Shown here in pieces: positions 1 through 11,263 of a stretch of 64,000 bases of DNA. Under the pieces are notes generated by a model. It did not search any database, was not told the DNA's origin, and saw only the letters and a list, made by a program, of their open reading frames with translations. Position 1 is the first letter of the stretch. Every line of letters begins with the position of its first letter. Origin of the DNA: Mya arenaria. Lineage: Eukaryota > Mollusca > Bivalvia > Myida > Myidae. Location of the stretch: positions 26,883,595 to 26,947,594 of the forward strand of contig NC_069125.1 of the NCBI RefSeq assembly GCF_026914265.1. Direction: 5' to 3'. The translations under genes and the position numbers were made by a program.

Positions 1-681
1 TGTCAGCAGTATCCGTTCATTTTTTTTTTACAGATACACGATAGTAATGAGACTGGTCTTAGTTATAATTGCTGTTAAGATCGTTTTTAGTTTTACCCTT
101 TCCTTTGTATATTGAAATAACTATGCTAGATTTCCATAGTTCTGGGACATACTTGTTTAAAAAGATTGATTAGCGCATTATTATTAGCGATTCTTATTAT
201 TATTATTGTTGTTGTTGTTGTTGTTGTTTTGTTGTTTTGTTGTTGCTGCTGTTGTTGCTGCTGTTGTTGCTGTTGTTGTTGTTGTTGTTGTTGTTATTAA
301 TCTGTTTGGTGGCATTCAAAGAAAATAATTGAAAGGAAGCAATTTGTTGATAAGAAGCAAGTAAATATATTTTGTATATCCATGCAATGCATGAACATTT
401 GTGTCATTGTTATAAAAGTTCAAAGTTCATAGGTTATTTGCAAAAGCGGCTATCTTTTATCGACAACTACTACGCTTTATTAATGTTTTTCGTCCTAAAC
501 CGTGTTAAATTGATATGCGAACTGGAATTAAATTGTTTGCATTTTAAATGATAACCGTTGTTTAGAAGCGAAAACTCTTATTAAGGAATTGGTCTATACT
601 TATTTGTTTTACACCGATTGTGCGGACAGCTCTTATTCGCTCTCGAGTTCGTTGAGTACCTTGTCCTTTTTCATGAAAAAA
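1..681. other. AT-rich intergenic DNA
   Basis: No coding region is seen. The only structured part is a TTG/TGC-type trinucleotide microsatellite at about 194-297. The rest is AT-rich sequence without recognisable repeats. Confidence 0.6.
194..297. repeat. (TTG)n-type microsatellite
   Basis: An imperfect run of GTT units with occasional GCT units fills the interval. It is simple-sequence DNA with no sign of coding use. Confidence 0.9.
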
Positions 682-878
682 TCCTCAAGTGGGGATCGAG
701 CCCACAGCCTATTGGAGACAGAAATGTCACTAGAACACTCTCGCCCTGGTGGAGATCGAACCTATAACCTCTTGGATGCGAGACGGCAGCCTATGCCACT
801 AAACCACTCTCATCCTGGTGGAGATCGAACCTATAACCTCTTGGACAGAAACTTATGCCACTAGACCACTCTCAGCCT
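682..878 (-). repeat. Three tandem tRNA-like (SINE-head-like) units
   Basis: On the minus strand three units of about 62-72 bp follow each other. Each carries an A-box-like segment (GTGGTTTAGTGGCA or close) and a B-box-like segment (GGTTCGATCTCC or GGCTCGATCCCC). The units differ at many positions, so this is not one recent duplication. The arrangement fits a tRNA-derived SINE head or a cluster of tRNA pseudogenes. I do not call functional tRNAs because the acceptor stems do not pair well by eye and no anticodon loop is convincing. Single relatives lie at 43646-43720 and 61365-61437. Confidence 0.55.
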
Positions 879-1304
879 TATTTGTATTATAGAATAATTT
901 ACCAGCGCAAATATATTATTCGACCTCTTGTCATCTACAGTTGGTCATTAATCATTGACAATCCTTGAGAAAATGTATGGAAGCAGGAACACTTTTGATA
1001 GCTATAATATCCCTGGAGACCAAAGAACGCCTTCTCCTGGTGGCAGTTGCAACAGTTATTACATTGGTCATGAACACGAAATGGTCAGTTATTTTCAGTC
1101 AGAACACAAGTACAAGTACTTGCATAATTTTTGGGATGAGTTTGACGCCTTTTTTTCGTTTACACTGAATTGGGAAAACACAACGCACACACACACACGC
1201 ACGCACGCACACGCACACGAGTTGATCAAAAATATTTTTCTGATTATATTACTATGTTAACTTCCACAAAGGCTCTATTTTTCCGCCCCGGTGTTCACAA
1301 AAGA
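879..1304. other. Intergenic, with a CA/CG microsatellite
   Basis: Contains a CACACG-type microsatellite at about 1184-1219. Two overlapping open frames here (955-1260) have no recognisable domain, and one runs through the microsatellite, so I do not treat them as genes. Confidence 0.5.
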
Positions 1305-1505
1305 TCTTTAGTCATTTCTTAACTTAAGTCGATTTTCTAATGTTTCTTCAAAGTCAAATTTAAAGAAAAAGTATAAGTTTTTTTTAACATCAAAGTCTTA
1401 TTTTGAATCAATGATAATAAAGTATTTTATAGCTTATGAAGTTATTATATGATAAGTGAACAACTTAACTTAAGAATTTGACTTCAATTGGGAAATGACT
1501 TAGGA
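1305..1505. repeat. Imperfect inverted-repeat (fold-back) element
   Basis: Arms at about 1306-1335 and 1470-1503 are imperfect reverse complements, sharing AAGTCATTTC followed by a CTTAAGTT-like stretch. The interior is AT-rich. This resembles a small fold-back MITE; ends and target duplication are not clear. Confidence 0.4.
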
Positions 1506-1891
1506 TGCTTTATGCATACCACCACAGATACCTAATTGTTAAAAACTGCACTCAATATTCTAAAATTAACGAATCGACATAAGTCAATCAAATTATCAGT
1601 TGGCTTGATATTCGATAGTCTCGAAGTATTTTGGTCGGTCCCTGGGATATGGAGCCCACGGGTTTCGACTGTACGTACAGTGATTACAGTTTGTACTCTA
1701 TTAATGCACTGTGAACTGCCGAATTAATTGAAAAAAAATAAGATGCAAAAATTGCTGTTGTGACTGGTAAATTTAAGTCTCTGGTCAGTTATATACTTAT
1801 TTGCAATGGGATATTGCATATATTTTTCATATGTTCACAAAACGTTATTGGTTCAGTTCTTTAATATTTTATGACATAGTTTGATGTGTTA

Positions 1892-2168
1892 TGCACCAGT
1901 CAATTGTAACCACGGCCTCCAGGCCCAGGGAATAGCTGGGACTTGGACTTTCGGTCCAGCCAATCCCAGGTAAAATATCCGCTCTGCGAGAACAAACTGC
2001 TAGTAAAATTCCCTCCAAATGCGCCCGCACTTTGGGGACATCATAGAACAGAACCACCGCATTCATTGGCACTGCGGTGTCACCTGGGAGGTAAAAACAC
2101 GGCCCATTTCACCCGCTATCCCCGGTATACACCCAGACCTCGGGGCGTGGTTACAATTGACTGCTGCA
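1892..2168 (+). mobile_element. MITE, TGCACCAGTC-TIR family, copy 1
   Basis: Terminal inverted repeats of about 23 bp start TGCACCAGTCAATTGTAACC and mirror at the right end with one or two changes. TTA stands on both outer sides, a possible target duplication. The interior is GC-richer than the surroundings and has no transposase. Open frames across it (1869-2261) are shadows. Relatives lie at 16567, 49734 and 50482. Confidence 0.8.
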
Positions 2169-3079
2169 TTATTTTTGAGCTCGGTATACATTGTTAAGGT
2201 TGTCCGTCTGTCATTAATACAAAATATGGCTACTGATCAAGTTTCATTCTATTCCCTTTAATATAAAATATCATAATTGTAACGTGTTATTCAAAATATC
2301 CATGCAAAAATAATAAAATGGTTAATCAAAATGAATTAAACATAGAAAAAATCTCAATGCAAATAACTTATGTGCAATTACACATCTTTGAATCCTTATG
2401 ATGGATGGCTTAGCTTAAACTTGGGTCACATTGTCAAAGACGTTAAAGAAATGTTAGGGCGCATAGCATTGGTCGTGTCTTTTAACTACATTTTTCACAG
2501 TGAGTGAACTCGTATTGCTCGAATTACTCGTTTGCTCGAACTGGATTTTAAGGACCCATTTCTTTATACTGACGGCAAGAATTGCCGCTTGGCTCGAATT
2601 TTCCGAGGCTCGATGTATTTTTGCTAGTCCCTATGAGTTTGAGCCAGCGGGGTTTGACTGTGTGTGGGAAATGTATAAAACGTTTTATATTGCATGTGAA
2701 TGACTTACTGTATGTGTTTTAAGGCAGAAAAGGTGCATTTAAAATATGCGAGGGGAAGGTATACAGTATTTCAAAAATACAAAAATCGAATCCGAAATAG
2801 GCAAAAACTTCAATTTGATGGAAATTTGTAAAACGATGCATCATTGAAATTTGGCCAATGATTGCATCATTAAAATACTAGCAAATCTAAAATATTTCAC
2901 CCATTTAAAAGCAAAACATAGCACAGTCTTTTATAGGCTTAGAATCTTTTTCCGCATCAAAAGTTATTTAGAAATTAACGTCACAAGTTGTAAGTTTACT
3001 TGTTTGTTTACATCGGTTGTGATTCGTGGTGACCTATGTAAAAACCCTTTTAAGTCACGTGATTACTCACCCTAGTCTC
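2169..3079. other. Intergenic, dispersed repeat fragments
   Basis: About 2500-2665 contains a segment with GCTCGA motifs and a GTCCCT...GAGCC...GGGGTTTGACTGT order that also appears, diverged, at about 1610-1680. These look like copies of one dispersed repeat. No gene is supported. Confidence 0.4.
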
Positions 3080-3356
3080 ACTTGATTTAGTATCATCGTT
3101 TTTCACAAGTGTTTATTTTGCTAATGCAAATGAGCTCAAATCATAACCAGTACATATGCAGCTGCATAAAAGGTGTTGTCTAGAAAAATCAAACATGAAA
3201 CAAGTTAATAAAAGATGGCTGCTTTCAACATTTAAATAAATACACGTAAACTTTATCTTAAGTTTTTTTGAAGTTATTGCTTCATGAAAGTGACAACATT
3301 GCCTGTATTTTAAATGGCATCAATACATAATTTAAATTTCTTCCTTCATATAATTT

Positions 3357-3563
3357 ATTGTCTTCATGATTTTGTTTTTTACTACTACAACAGTCGCCAA
3401 TGCCATTTTATGTCTCCTACGATGACAAATCATGCTCCAAATATAAAACAGTCTGATATTCCCCGCGGTTTTTAGAACACATCTCTGTTTTGCTGTTCCC
3501 TGAGAATTATAACCTATAATTTGCATAAACCTTCCATTCCCATACATCAAAGTAGATCAAGTT
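3357..3563. repeat. 207 bp conserved island, copy 1
   Basis: The interval matches 12470-12676 almost perfectly and 29391-29597 with about nine changes, with no indels, while the flanks align less well and carry indels. A 72-codon minus-strand frame (3332-3550) crosses it, but most of the changes in the third copy alter the amino acid, so protein selection is not supported. It may be a noncoding exon, a regulatory sequence or a conversion tract. I do not recognise it. Confidence 0.6.
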
Positions 3564-3758
3564 AAAAGATGTTAATATCAATGGAGCCAAAGTCCTCCCG
3601 AAGCAGTTTGAAACCCTCCAGCTGATGTCACTGCTGTTGGTGAAACATATCCTGTTCGGAAGTTTTTTTGTTCTTGAATTCCAAAAACAAAAACGCCAGG
3701 GTCGTACTTAGCCACACCCCACCTTACAAATGTTGGTTCCCCCGAAATAGCAAATGCT

Positions 3759-4081
3759 TAAAGGGGCACAGCATAGGTTGAGGTAATATGTATACATACT
3801 ATTTTTAATTTAAATGCATTATTATAATTATTGAACTCATTTGACTGTAATGATCAGAACAAAAACATGATGTGTGCACGGATAAAAACTGAATAGCGAT
3901 AACTTGGTGCTGTTTAGCTGATGAATGTTTGGCAACGAACCAATTGAAATCATTTATAAACGCTTTTAGCTTTTTTGAATTTTGATTTTCAATCATTAAA
4001 GTCAAATGATTTAAACGTAATATTGCATTAAAATTAAAAACAACATTTTTTTTTGCATCGACCTTTATTATGCCCCTTTAA
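3759..4081. mobile_element. Possible small TIR element
   Basis: The ends carry TAAAGGGGCA and its reverse complement TGCCCCTTTA about 320 bp apart, with AT-rich, noncoding interior sequence. The right end persists in units 2 and 3, so the insertion predates the duplications; the left end is eroded there. The short TIR makes this tentative. Confidence 0.4.
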
Positions 4082-4669
4082 ATCCCGACATAAGGAATAA
4101 GAAATACAAATGTAGTAGGCTTTGATCAATGATATAAGATACTTAGTTAATTACGATTAAGATGTTTCGAAAAATTAAGATGGTGCTTGTTAATTTCATG
4201 CATGTTAAACTGTCTGAAAACGAAAAATTATATTCTTTGCAACTTTCGTAAACGTCTGACAATTTATGTATGGCGTTGTTCATTTGTTTTCATGAATATA
4301 AGAGTATGATTTTTTGCTTAAAAGGAAAAAAAAACCACACACTTTATTTCTGCCCAAATCAACCATGGTGCGTACTTATTAGATAAAGATTAATGTGAAC
4401 TAGCGTACTTTTGTTATACAATGGCTTTCATATTGTAATTCGATTTGTTTTTCTGGTGAACATATCATAATAATACATTCTGTTGGGGACAAAGAATAAT
4501 TTAATGTCAATTGATATTTGAGGTATTTTAGATGTATTTTTTTAATTATTCACCGTCTACCTTAAATGTCGCATTTAAGAACAACAATAATGTATTCACG
4601 AGATATAATTCAACATTTTGTTGAAATTAATTCGATGGTTGACTAAAACGATACGAAAAAAAACCAACG

Positions 4670-4965
4670 CAAATAAACATAGCATCAACCGACCATGTAC
4701 AACCTACCAATGAAGTTTTATAGTCATAGGTCAAATGCTTTTGAGCTATTGTCCGGACAAAGGTTTGAAAGCACTGCGACTATAACCTTTAGCTTACTGA
4801 CCCCTACTAAAAGGGACTATCAACTGGTGAAGGAAACCTTCTATTGAACGTTGATGGTCCAAGGTTAAAGCATAGTTAAGCTATTGTGCATACCGACCAT
4901 GACCGTTGGACAGAACCTCCGACCGACCGAAATTTGCAAACCTAATCAAAGGACTGATACTCTTA
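4670..4965. repeat. Dispersed repeat shared by units 1 and 2
   Basis: A segment with ATAGTCATAGGTCAAATGC, GAGCTATTGTCCGGA and GAACGTTGATGGTCCAAGG recurs at about 14955-15230 with few changes and is missing from unit 3. It resembles the monomer style of bivalve core-repeat elements (GAGCTATTG beside a GAAGTT...TAG segment), but no element ends are visible. Confidence 0.45.
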
Positions 4966-5360
4966 ACGTTACGTAAAGTCTTTAGAATAGTGGCAGGGAT
5001 ATGGTAAACATAAGATATAGTTCTATGTTATAACCTGGTTAGTAACTGGGCCATTTTGACTCGATACCGTCGCCCTCCTCGTAGAGCTGAACATTGCACG
5101 TTCTTATAAGGTTCATATTAATGAAGCTTTATCTTGTCATAAGAGATAATTCTTTGTCATAATATGATCGTAAATTAAGGGAGTATTTCTTTGAATTATT
5201 AACCTGCCATTTCTGGTAACTTGGCGTTTCTTTACTCGGTACCGTAGCCTTACGTGTAGAGCTAAACATATTGAACAATCGTACTGTTCTTAATGCAGCT
5301 TTAGCTGTCATTAGAATAATTAATTAAGTTCTATGTCATGATATGATCGAAGCCATCGAG

Positions 5361-5774
5361 AATTAAAATATTTTTACTTTTTAAACGACATCGAAAAGAG
5401 ATTATCTTTTGATCGATAATCGGCGGATAGTACTCAATAACCTGGCAACTTTAGGAAATATTCAAAATTACCGCGTATATACCGACCGATTTATGAGGAA
5501 TTAAAATATTTTTACTATTTAAATGACATCGAAAAGAGATTATCTTTTGATCGATAATCGGCGGATAGTACTCAATAACCTGGCAACTTTAGGAAATATT
5601 CAAAATTACCGCGTATATACCGACCGATTTATGAGGAATTAAAATATTTTTACTATTTAAATGACATCGAAAAGAGATTATCTTTTGATCGATAATCGGC
5701 GGATAGTACTCAATAACCTGGCAACTTTAGGAAATATTCAAAATTACCGCGTATATACCGACCGATTTGTGAGC
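5361..5774. repeat. 138 bp tandem repeat, three copies
   Basis: Units start at 5361, 5499 and 5637. Units 2 and 3 are identical except at the last few bases; unit 1 differs from them at two positions near its start. Unit 2 of the array has one diverged version at about 15505-15650, so the triplication is private to unit 1 and recent. There are no spacers, so it is not a CRISPR array. Confidence 0.9.
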
Positions 5775-6984
5775 ACAGCTAAACGCGAAATAAAATAAGG
5801 TTGTTGTTTTTATTGCTGTTGTTGTTTTATATATTTTTTAACTAAATTGATGAGATTCTGTTGAGCGTATTATCCGACAACTGTTGCTTTCTAAAAAAAA
5901 AACATGGTCAGAATATAGAAAGAAAAACACTTTTCAAAATTAAGTGACAAATTACTTTTTTACAAATTTACTTACGAATGGTAAGGAAATTCAATTGTAA
6001 TTTTTATTTTTTATATTAATCTCATGACTTTACATTAAAAGAGTCAAGGAAATTAACCTATTTGTTAATTATTGGTAAAAGGCCTGGTTTAAGGAATGTC
6101 TGGCTTGTTTATCCCCTGCTATGCATCCCCGGTTAATTGGCCTGTTGGGCTGAAAATGGGCTGCACCGTTTATGCTCTGACTGATCAAAGATCTGATCAA
6201 TGTTAGCACAACTGTGGAAAATAAAGATAAGAACCAAATAACAATCGTGTGTAATAACCGGGATCATTTTGCAGTAGGAGAAGAGGAACTTATTGAAGAG
6301 ATGAACTAGTCATTTAAATTATTCAAAAGCATTTGTGTCAGGTGCAACACACAAAAATATTTCAAAAAAAGCAACATTAGTTAGGAAAGGACAAACCTTG
6401 GACCCGAGACTCTCCTTGGGTTACTTGATATTTTATCAAAGAAATATGAGACAATAATTAGTATCATTTATTTACAATTTTGAAGATTTATTGATAACCA
6501 AATACTGACTCACCGAAATATTACGACGCCCATGCAACGTGTTCCTACTAGCCTTATTTTTTTTTATAAACGTACGTAGCTATTTATTTAATATCATTAA
6601 AATCAGGTCCACAATATTGAAGTGACGCTACGCTATGTACACAAGGTAATGGAATGAAGTAAACGTCACGATATGAATTAATGAAATTGCTAAATATTTT
6701 ACATCTATAATGTATATATGCATAATTCAAAAACAGTAGTTATACTGGAACAAACTTCATCCAACGTATGAATACAGAAGTTTTGACAAAACCGTGACCA
6801 TTCATTGATACATGGTTAGTTCAGCATTTGCAACGCCACTAGAACCCGCTTAAAAGGGTATTCTTTTACAACGGATCACAAAGTCATATACATTGAACAT
6901 GAAGGGCAAGAACTACATAGAACTAAATGTTTAAATATTTTTCGTAGTTTAAATAACGTCCGAATCATATAATCAGACCTGTGA

Positions 6985-7180
6985 ATCCCGTCATTTATCC
7001 GAGCAACGCTCACAAAATGCAAAACAAATTGCCAGCAGAGGACATGACATTGCTTTTGACGTCAACCAGTACAGACAAAACTTATCCCAGGCGAACAAAC
7101 TTATTCTCAAATTGCATACTTGTAAATCACCTGTCAGACACAATCAGTGGTCAAAATATATCAAGGCTTCTCTCCTTTTA
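6985..7180. repeat. Recurrent block 3' of the BTB genes, copy 1
   Basis: Contains CCGAGCAACGCTCACA, CCAGCAGAGGACATGACA and CACCTGTCAGACACAATCAG. Versions lie at about 16838-17010, 33093-33280, 39855-40030 and 63560-63720, each in the left flank of a BTB unit. Short plus-strand open frames cover copies 1-3, but the frame that is open differs between copies and others contain stops, so coding is not supported. Role unknown. Confidence 0.7.
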
Positions 7181-7200
7181 AAATTATGTTTCTCTTATTT

Positions 7201-7904
7201 TTACCATAGGCTGTATTCATAATTGTCATATTGTTTAAAGAACATGTATCATTAAGCACAAAATTCTGTCAAATCTGAATATTAGATTTTCGACATTTGT
7301 CGCCATTTCGTATGATATTCGGCAACATGGGTCTTTGATCATCTGGTAATTAAATCTTCTGTTCTGCTCATCAATCGTTTGAGCTTGTACGAACCTTACA
7401 ATGAAGCCATGAACTTGGAATTGTGCTGATACTAGAAAATGTTGTTTAATAACCACTTGTACTTAAACGTCCCAGAGCTTTTGCAACAGAAGTGTTTATG
7501 CTAATTAGCTAAATGATGGATACTTAATCCGATATCCATTGGAAAAAGGGTTTCCACTCTTGCATTTATTTCTTGTCATTCACACATGAATTATAAGTCA
7601 ATTTAAATAACATTATGCAACTCAGTAAGACAATCATATTCAGCAACGTCTTAAACTATAACAATTGTCAGCGTACTCAAAGGCACATTGATTGACATGT
7701 TTAAATTTTCCTCACTTTGCTATTGATTCTTTTCCGTTTTATTTTGTTTTTCAATGGTTACAGTATGAATAATATTACATTAGTACAAATGCATGCTTAG
7801 TTTGGACTAAATGTATTTTGTTCATGTTCTTTGTGCTTTTAAATGCATATTTCTTTTCGTATTTTCATTCGTGGCAGAAATAAAACAAAATATAGGTATT
7901 GGAT
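7201..7904. other. 3' flank of BTB gene A
   Basis: About 7200-7520 aligns with 33300-33650 downstream of pseudogene C, supporting an A/C pairing. A minus-strand frame at 7235-7456 and its counterpart at 33333-33635 share short stretches such as TFRFDR-like residues, but protein similarity is no better than the nucleotide similarity, so no gene is called. An AATAAA on the minus strand at 7565-7570 could serve gene A. Confidence 0.45.
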
Positions 7905-9305
7905 TTATGCTTCAAAGGTAAGACCATGTATTTGACCTTGCTCTAAGCTTGTGCCATTATCTGATTTTCCAGCTTTTAGGTTCATGAATTCTACTTGAAC
8001 GTGATTAACTGTAACTGTTTTTTTATTGCTGGTACCGCTATATGAATATCCCCCTTTTAGCCTTTGGCGTACTGAGTAGATTACTCCTTCGCGAATTGAG
8101 ATTCTTTCTATCAAACTGATGTCCTCGTGTTGTTCTTTGTCTTTATAGGAAACGGTGACATTCTGGAACAACACTATTTTTTGGTTCTCCAAAATTTCCA
8201 TGGTGCCAGTCAAACTACCAGGTCCAAATGGACGATATAGAGCTACACTAGTTAGAATTACATTTTTTGAAGTTTTGAAACTGATACCATCTTGTCTACC
8301 GCCATGGTTCCAATTGGTCTTTTGAACTTTGTTAAATCTGTTTATGAAAACAGTTCGTTTGCACCGCCTGTGTCTTATTTCTGTAAGAAATTGGATTTTT
8401 TCATCTTTGGACAAGATATCGTCTTGAACAACCATGTCTGTATAATCATCATAAGACATTCGAGCAAAATCGACAAGAAGTATCATCCCTCCAAGATGTT
8501 GTCTTAAGTCCTCACCAGTCATATTCTCTTTACCTGCTTTTGTCAAATAGTTCTTGGCCCATTTCTTACAAGTGCCATATACTTCTTCTGGTTGTAGACT
8601 CTGTGCTTCTTTTTCTTGCTGCAGTACCAATCTAAGAGCTTCTGGGGAAATACTCATAATTTTATCTGACTTAAACACTTGGTCGCTTCTTTCTGATACA
8701 AAGGTCAGACATTGCTGAATCAAATCCTTTTCATCAAATTTGACAGCTTGATCAATGATGGTACAAACATTGTCGACTGCTATTTCCTTTTCGAGAAATG
8801 ACTTGCAGAGGTCTGTCAATAGTTTGATGTCGTATTTCTTTGCAACGTACATTAGAGCCATGACGGTTTCGGGCATAACCTGTATTTCTCCATTGTATAA
8901 AAACCTAAAATGATAAGAAATGTAAAAATTATTTTTTCCTGAAATTTATATTTATAACAGCGGCAGTATTGTATTGATATAAACTTCAGAAGGTTACAGG
9001 TACATCACTACCCTTATCAAAGAAACATGCTAGTGTTGATCTTCTTTTGTATTTTTATCATACCTGACGACCTGCCTAAAGACGCTTGCTTCCACATCCG
9101 GGATCTCGACGACGCCGGTTTCCGGAAGTGAACCACAGAACATTGTGTATAAGACCGGGGAGCGGCTGGCCAATATGAATCGATGACACTTCACTTCCTG
9201 TTTGTCCTCCCCTGCCAGGATCGTGACGTCACAGAGCACTTCGGCATCAAGCATATGCGCATTCGTGACGGCGAACGATTCAGAGTGTTGCCATGATTCA
9301 GACAT
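7905..9305 (-). CDS. BTB-BACK-PHR protein, copy A (413 aa)
   Basis: A predicted two-exon gene: exon 1 at 9064-9305 (242 bp) and exon 2 at 7905-8904, joined by a 159 bp intron (8905-9063) with donor GTATG and acceptor TTTTAG; the split codon restores Arg81. BTB fold at about residues 18-122 (CDVTI, HRFILASRSP, PDVEASVFRQVV), BACK at about 123-255 (SISPEALRLVL, WAKNYLTKAG), PHR at about 268-413 (DGISF, SVALYRPF, YSVRQRLKG, QIHGLTFEA). This is the BTBD1/2/3/6 architecture, whose known members act as cytosolic Cullin-3 E3 ligase adaptors, with BTB/BACK binding Cullin 3 and PHR binding substrate; that role is inferred here. Start chosen at MSESW because it is the start shared by copies A, B and C (MSDSW in D). 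Frame is open throughout. The gene closest to it is copy C. Confidence 0.9.
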
Positions 9306-9980
9306 TGTGCAAAGCTGTAGATATGAAAATATATAAAACCACACTGTGTTAAATGCTACGGTATATTATTTTACACATCATACAGATAGGCTCAAATTGG
9401 TACAAATAACAACACTTATACACAATCCATAGCGTTTGTCGTAAAAGTTAGATATATTAGTATTTTACTTCTGTTTAGTGTATTTGATAATACAATGAAA
9501 AATAAAGGGACAAGCACAGAAGCCCAAACTTTTGATATGAACAGGACTTGCTAAAGGCACACGCATAATTTAAGCAGACAATCTTAAATAATAGCATACG
9601 AGACAACACAATAATAAAGATAAAACAATATATTGAAAATAGCTTATTGATAATTCATAAATGTTAGACAGTTTTAAATTAATAATTTCTGCTGTAGCTT
9701 CATTCTTATTTATTATTGAATATTTATTCATACATGATCTAGCGGATATTGACTATTGTATCATGCATCATTTCCCAAACAAAAACTGTAATAATGTACC
9801 GTCAATTTATTTTTGAATAAGAATAAATTTACTAGATATTATATTGTTACGGTACTCCACATTATATATATCATATGCTATAGACCTTTTTTATATGAAA
9901 ACAACTAGGTTATATTATATATTTTTTTGAGTTTCATACGCTGAAAGTTGTCATAATACAAAATAATACAATGAAATTAA
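9306..9980. repeat. 5' flank of BTB gene A, shared with B and C
   Basis: Aligns with 20515-21240 and 35050-35790. Landmarks are ACAATGAAAA with ACAGGGACAAGC-like sequence, AGCAGACAATC and CATTCATACATGATC. The promoter of the minus-strand gene should lie here, but I see no clear TATA box or initiator. The D gene lacks this flank. Confidence 0.7.
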
Positions 9981-10120
9981 ATACAAAGTATACTAAACTT
10001 GCCATATTTGCAATATTCATGCATTTAAGTATGTGATTCTTGAAGAGCAGTTTGACTTCCTGCAAATATGAGAGTATCATCTGCATATACATGATGTAAA
10101 AGTAAGCATAATATCAAAAA

Positions 10121-10122
10121 AA

Positions 10123-10157
<35 letters not shown>

Positions 10158-10158
10158 C
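10121..10158. repeat. (ATC)n microsatellite
   Basis: About twelve CAT/ATC repeats. The matching place in unit 2 (about 25560) has only a short ATCACCATCAC stretch, so the array expanded or shrank after duplication. Confidence 0.9.
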
Positions 10159-10727
10159 TTAAGTATCAACTTCGAATTAATAGTGTAACATTGATTCGAA
10201 CTTACCCTTCAAATATGAAAATGATGTTGGTTTCGATTCTATAACGAAAGTACAGGTAGTGTATTTTAAGGTTAAGCACAACTAAATCAATTAGATTCAT
10301 ATGAACAGTATGAATAGCTCGAGAAAGTTTAGTACGTTGGTATTGCTTTATCAAACTTTTTTGCTGAAATTTCAATGGCCCATTTACTAGTTCGATATTT
10401 TTCTGACTTTTGATACTTTGATATAATATAATTTAGTTGTTCCAGTTTTTACCGTTGTTGTCAAAGTGTGATAAGTGTTTCAAATGATGTTGACTGTTTT
10501 ATTAGCTTTTGCTTACACATATTTGTTTTTATTGTTTAACGATTTCACATTTTTTTTAAATGTGAATTGAGTTGAATTGGCAATAAAGGCATGACATTTG
10601 ACACACAAATATCATGACAGGGCTAAAATAGAAGAAGTATAGCGTTTAGAAGAATTCAGATTTTACGCATTAAGCCGTAAATGTACTTTGTATTGATAGG
10701 TTATGGATACGTTATTGGTATAGTTAA

Positions 10728-10972
10728 ATCCAGGAATTGACGCTCAAGGAGACTTAACATAGGGGAACAACCTTTTGACATTCGCCTCCCTCAGAACTGA
10801 AATTAAGATTATTTCAACATGTTGGCATGGTGTTAGGAGGTATTCTTAAAAGAAAATTCGGAAATGGTGCATTTTGAGCATTTTTGTTTATTTCTTATCT
10901 CTCCGATATTGATATTATTGGTAAACTTGGTTAATTCAATGCCCCCCTCCCCGACCATGATTCCGCTAGTGA
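10728..10972 (+). mobile_element. MITE with eroded left TIR, copy in unit 1
   Basis: Counterpart of the better preserved element at 26070-26319. The segment from ATCCAGGAATTGACG to ATTCCGCTAGTG is retained, but the CAGCGGCGG start has been lost. Presence at the same place in both units dates the insertion before the duplication. Confidence 0.6.
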
Positions 10973-11100
10973 AATCACATACGCTATACAAATATAAGTG
11001 TATTTCGCTAAATAATTTAATATGTTGTAAGTATATTTGTTAAGTGGGTGGAGGTATTATTGAAATATAACCATGTAAATTTAAGGTTTTTTTTACCTAT

Positions 11101-11263
11101 TTAAGGATTGATCGCATATTTTCTTGCGTTTTTGCTTTATGAGCTTAGTGGGGCACCCGAGCCAACTCCATGAGGCGCGCTCGCGATTCCTGGTTATTTG
11201 CTAGCTTGCCCTACTGCGTCAATACAGCAAAAACGCAAAAATAAATGTGATCAATACTTAAAT
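11101..11263. mobile_element. Fold-back element with inverted ends
   Basis: Left arm has AAGGATTGATCGCAT with GCGTTTTTGCT; the right arm carries the reverse complement, with AGCAAAAACGC and ATGTGATCAATACTT. The centre is GC-rich (GAGGCGCGCTCGCGA). Unit 2 retains the left part at about 26450-26540 but has lost the right arm. Confidence 0.6.

Larger units (their letters stand above)
3080..7200. repeat. Left flank of duplicated unit 1
   Basis: This stretch aligns in order with 12190-17200 and 29110-33330, and in part with 39680-40300 and 62050-64000. Shared landmarks include TTAAACTGTCTGAA (about 4205, 14576, 31403), GGCCATTTTGACT (about 5050, 15382, 31920) and a block ending near 7180. It lies 3' of the minus-strand BTB gene. 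Stops and indels break all frames across it, so it is noncoding apart from inserted repeats. Confidence 0.8.

Noticed and set aside
682-878. Three functional tRNA genes
   Set aside because: A and B boxes are visible, but acceptor stems and anticodon loops are not convincing by eye.
3332-3550. 72-residue protein conserved in three copies (MYGNGRFMQIIG)
   Set aside because: DNA conservation is real, but most changes in the third copy replace amino acids, and the C-terminal end differs between copies.
5361-5774. CRISPR-like array
   Set aside because: The three units are contiguous 138 bp repeats with no spacers, in animal DNA.
7235-7456. Minus-strand ORF downstream of gene A with a counterpart at 33333-33635
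   Set aside because: Similarity at protein level is no better than at DNA level, there are length differences, and no domain is recognised.
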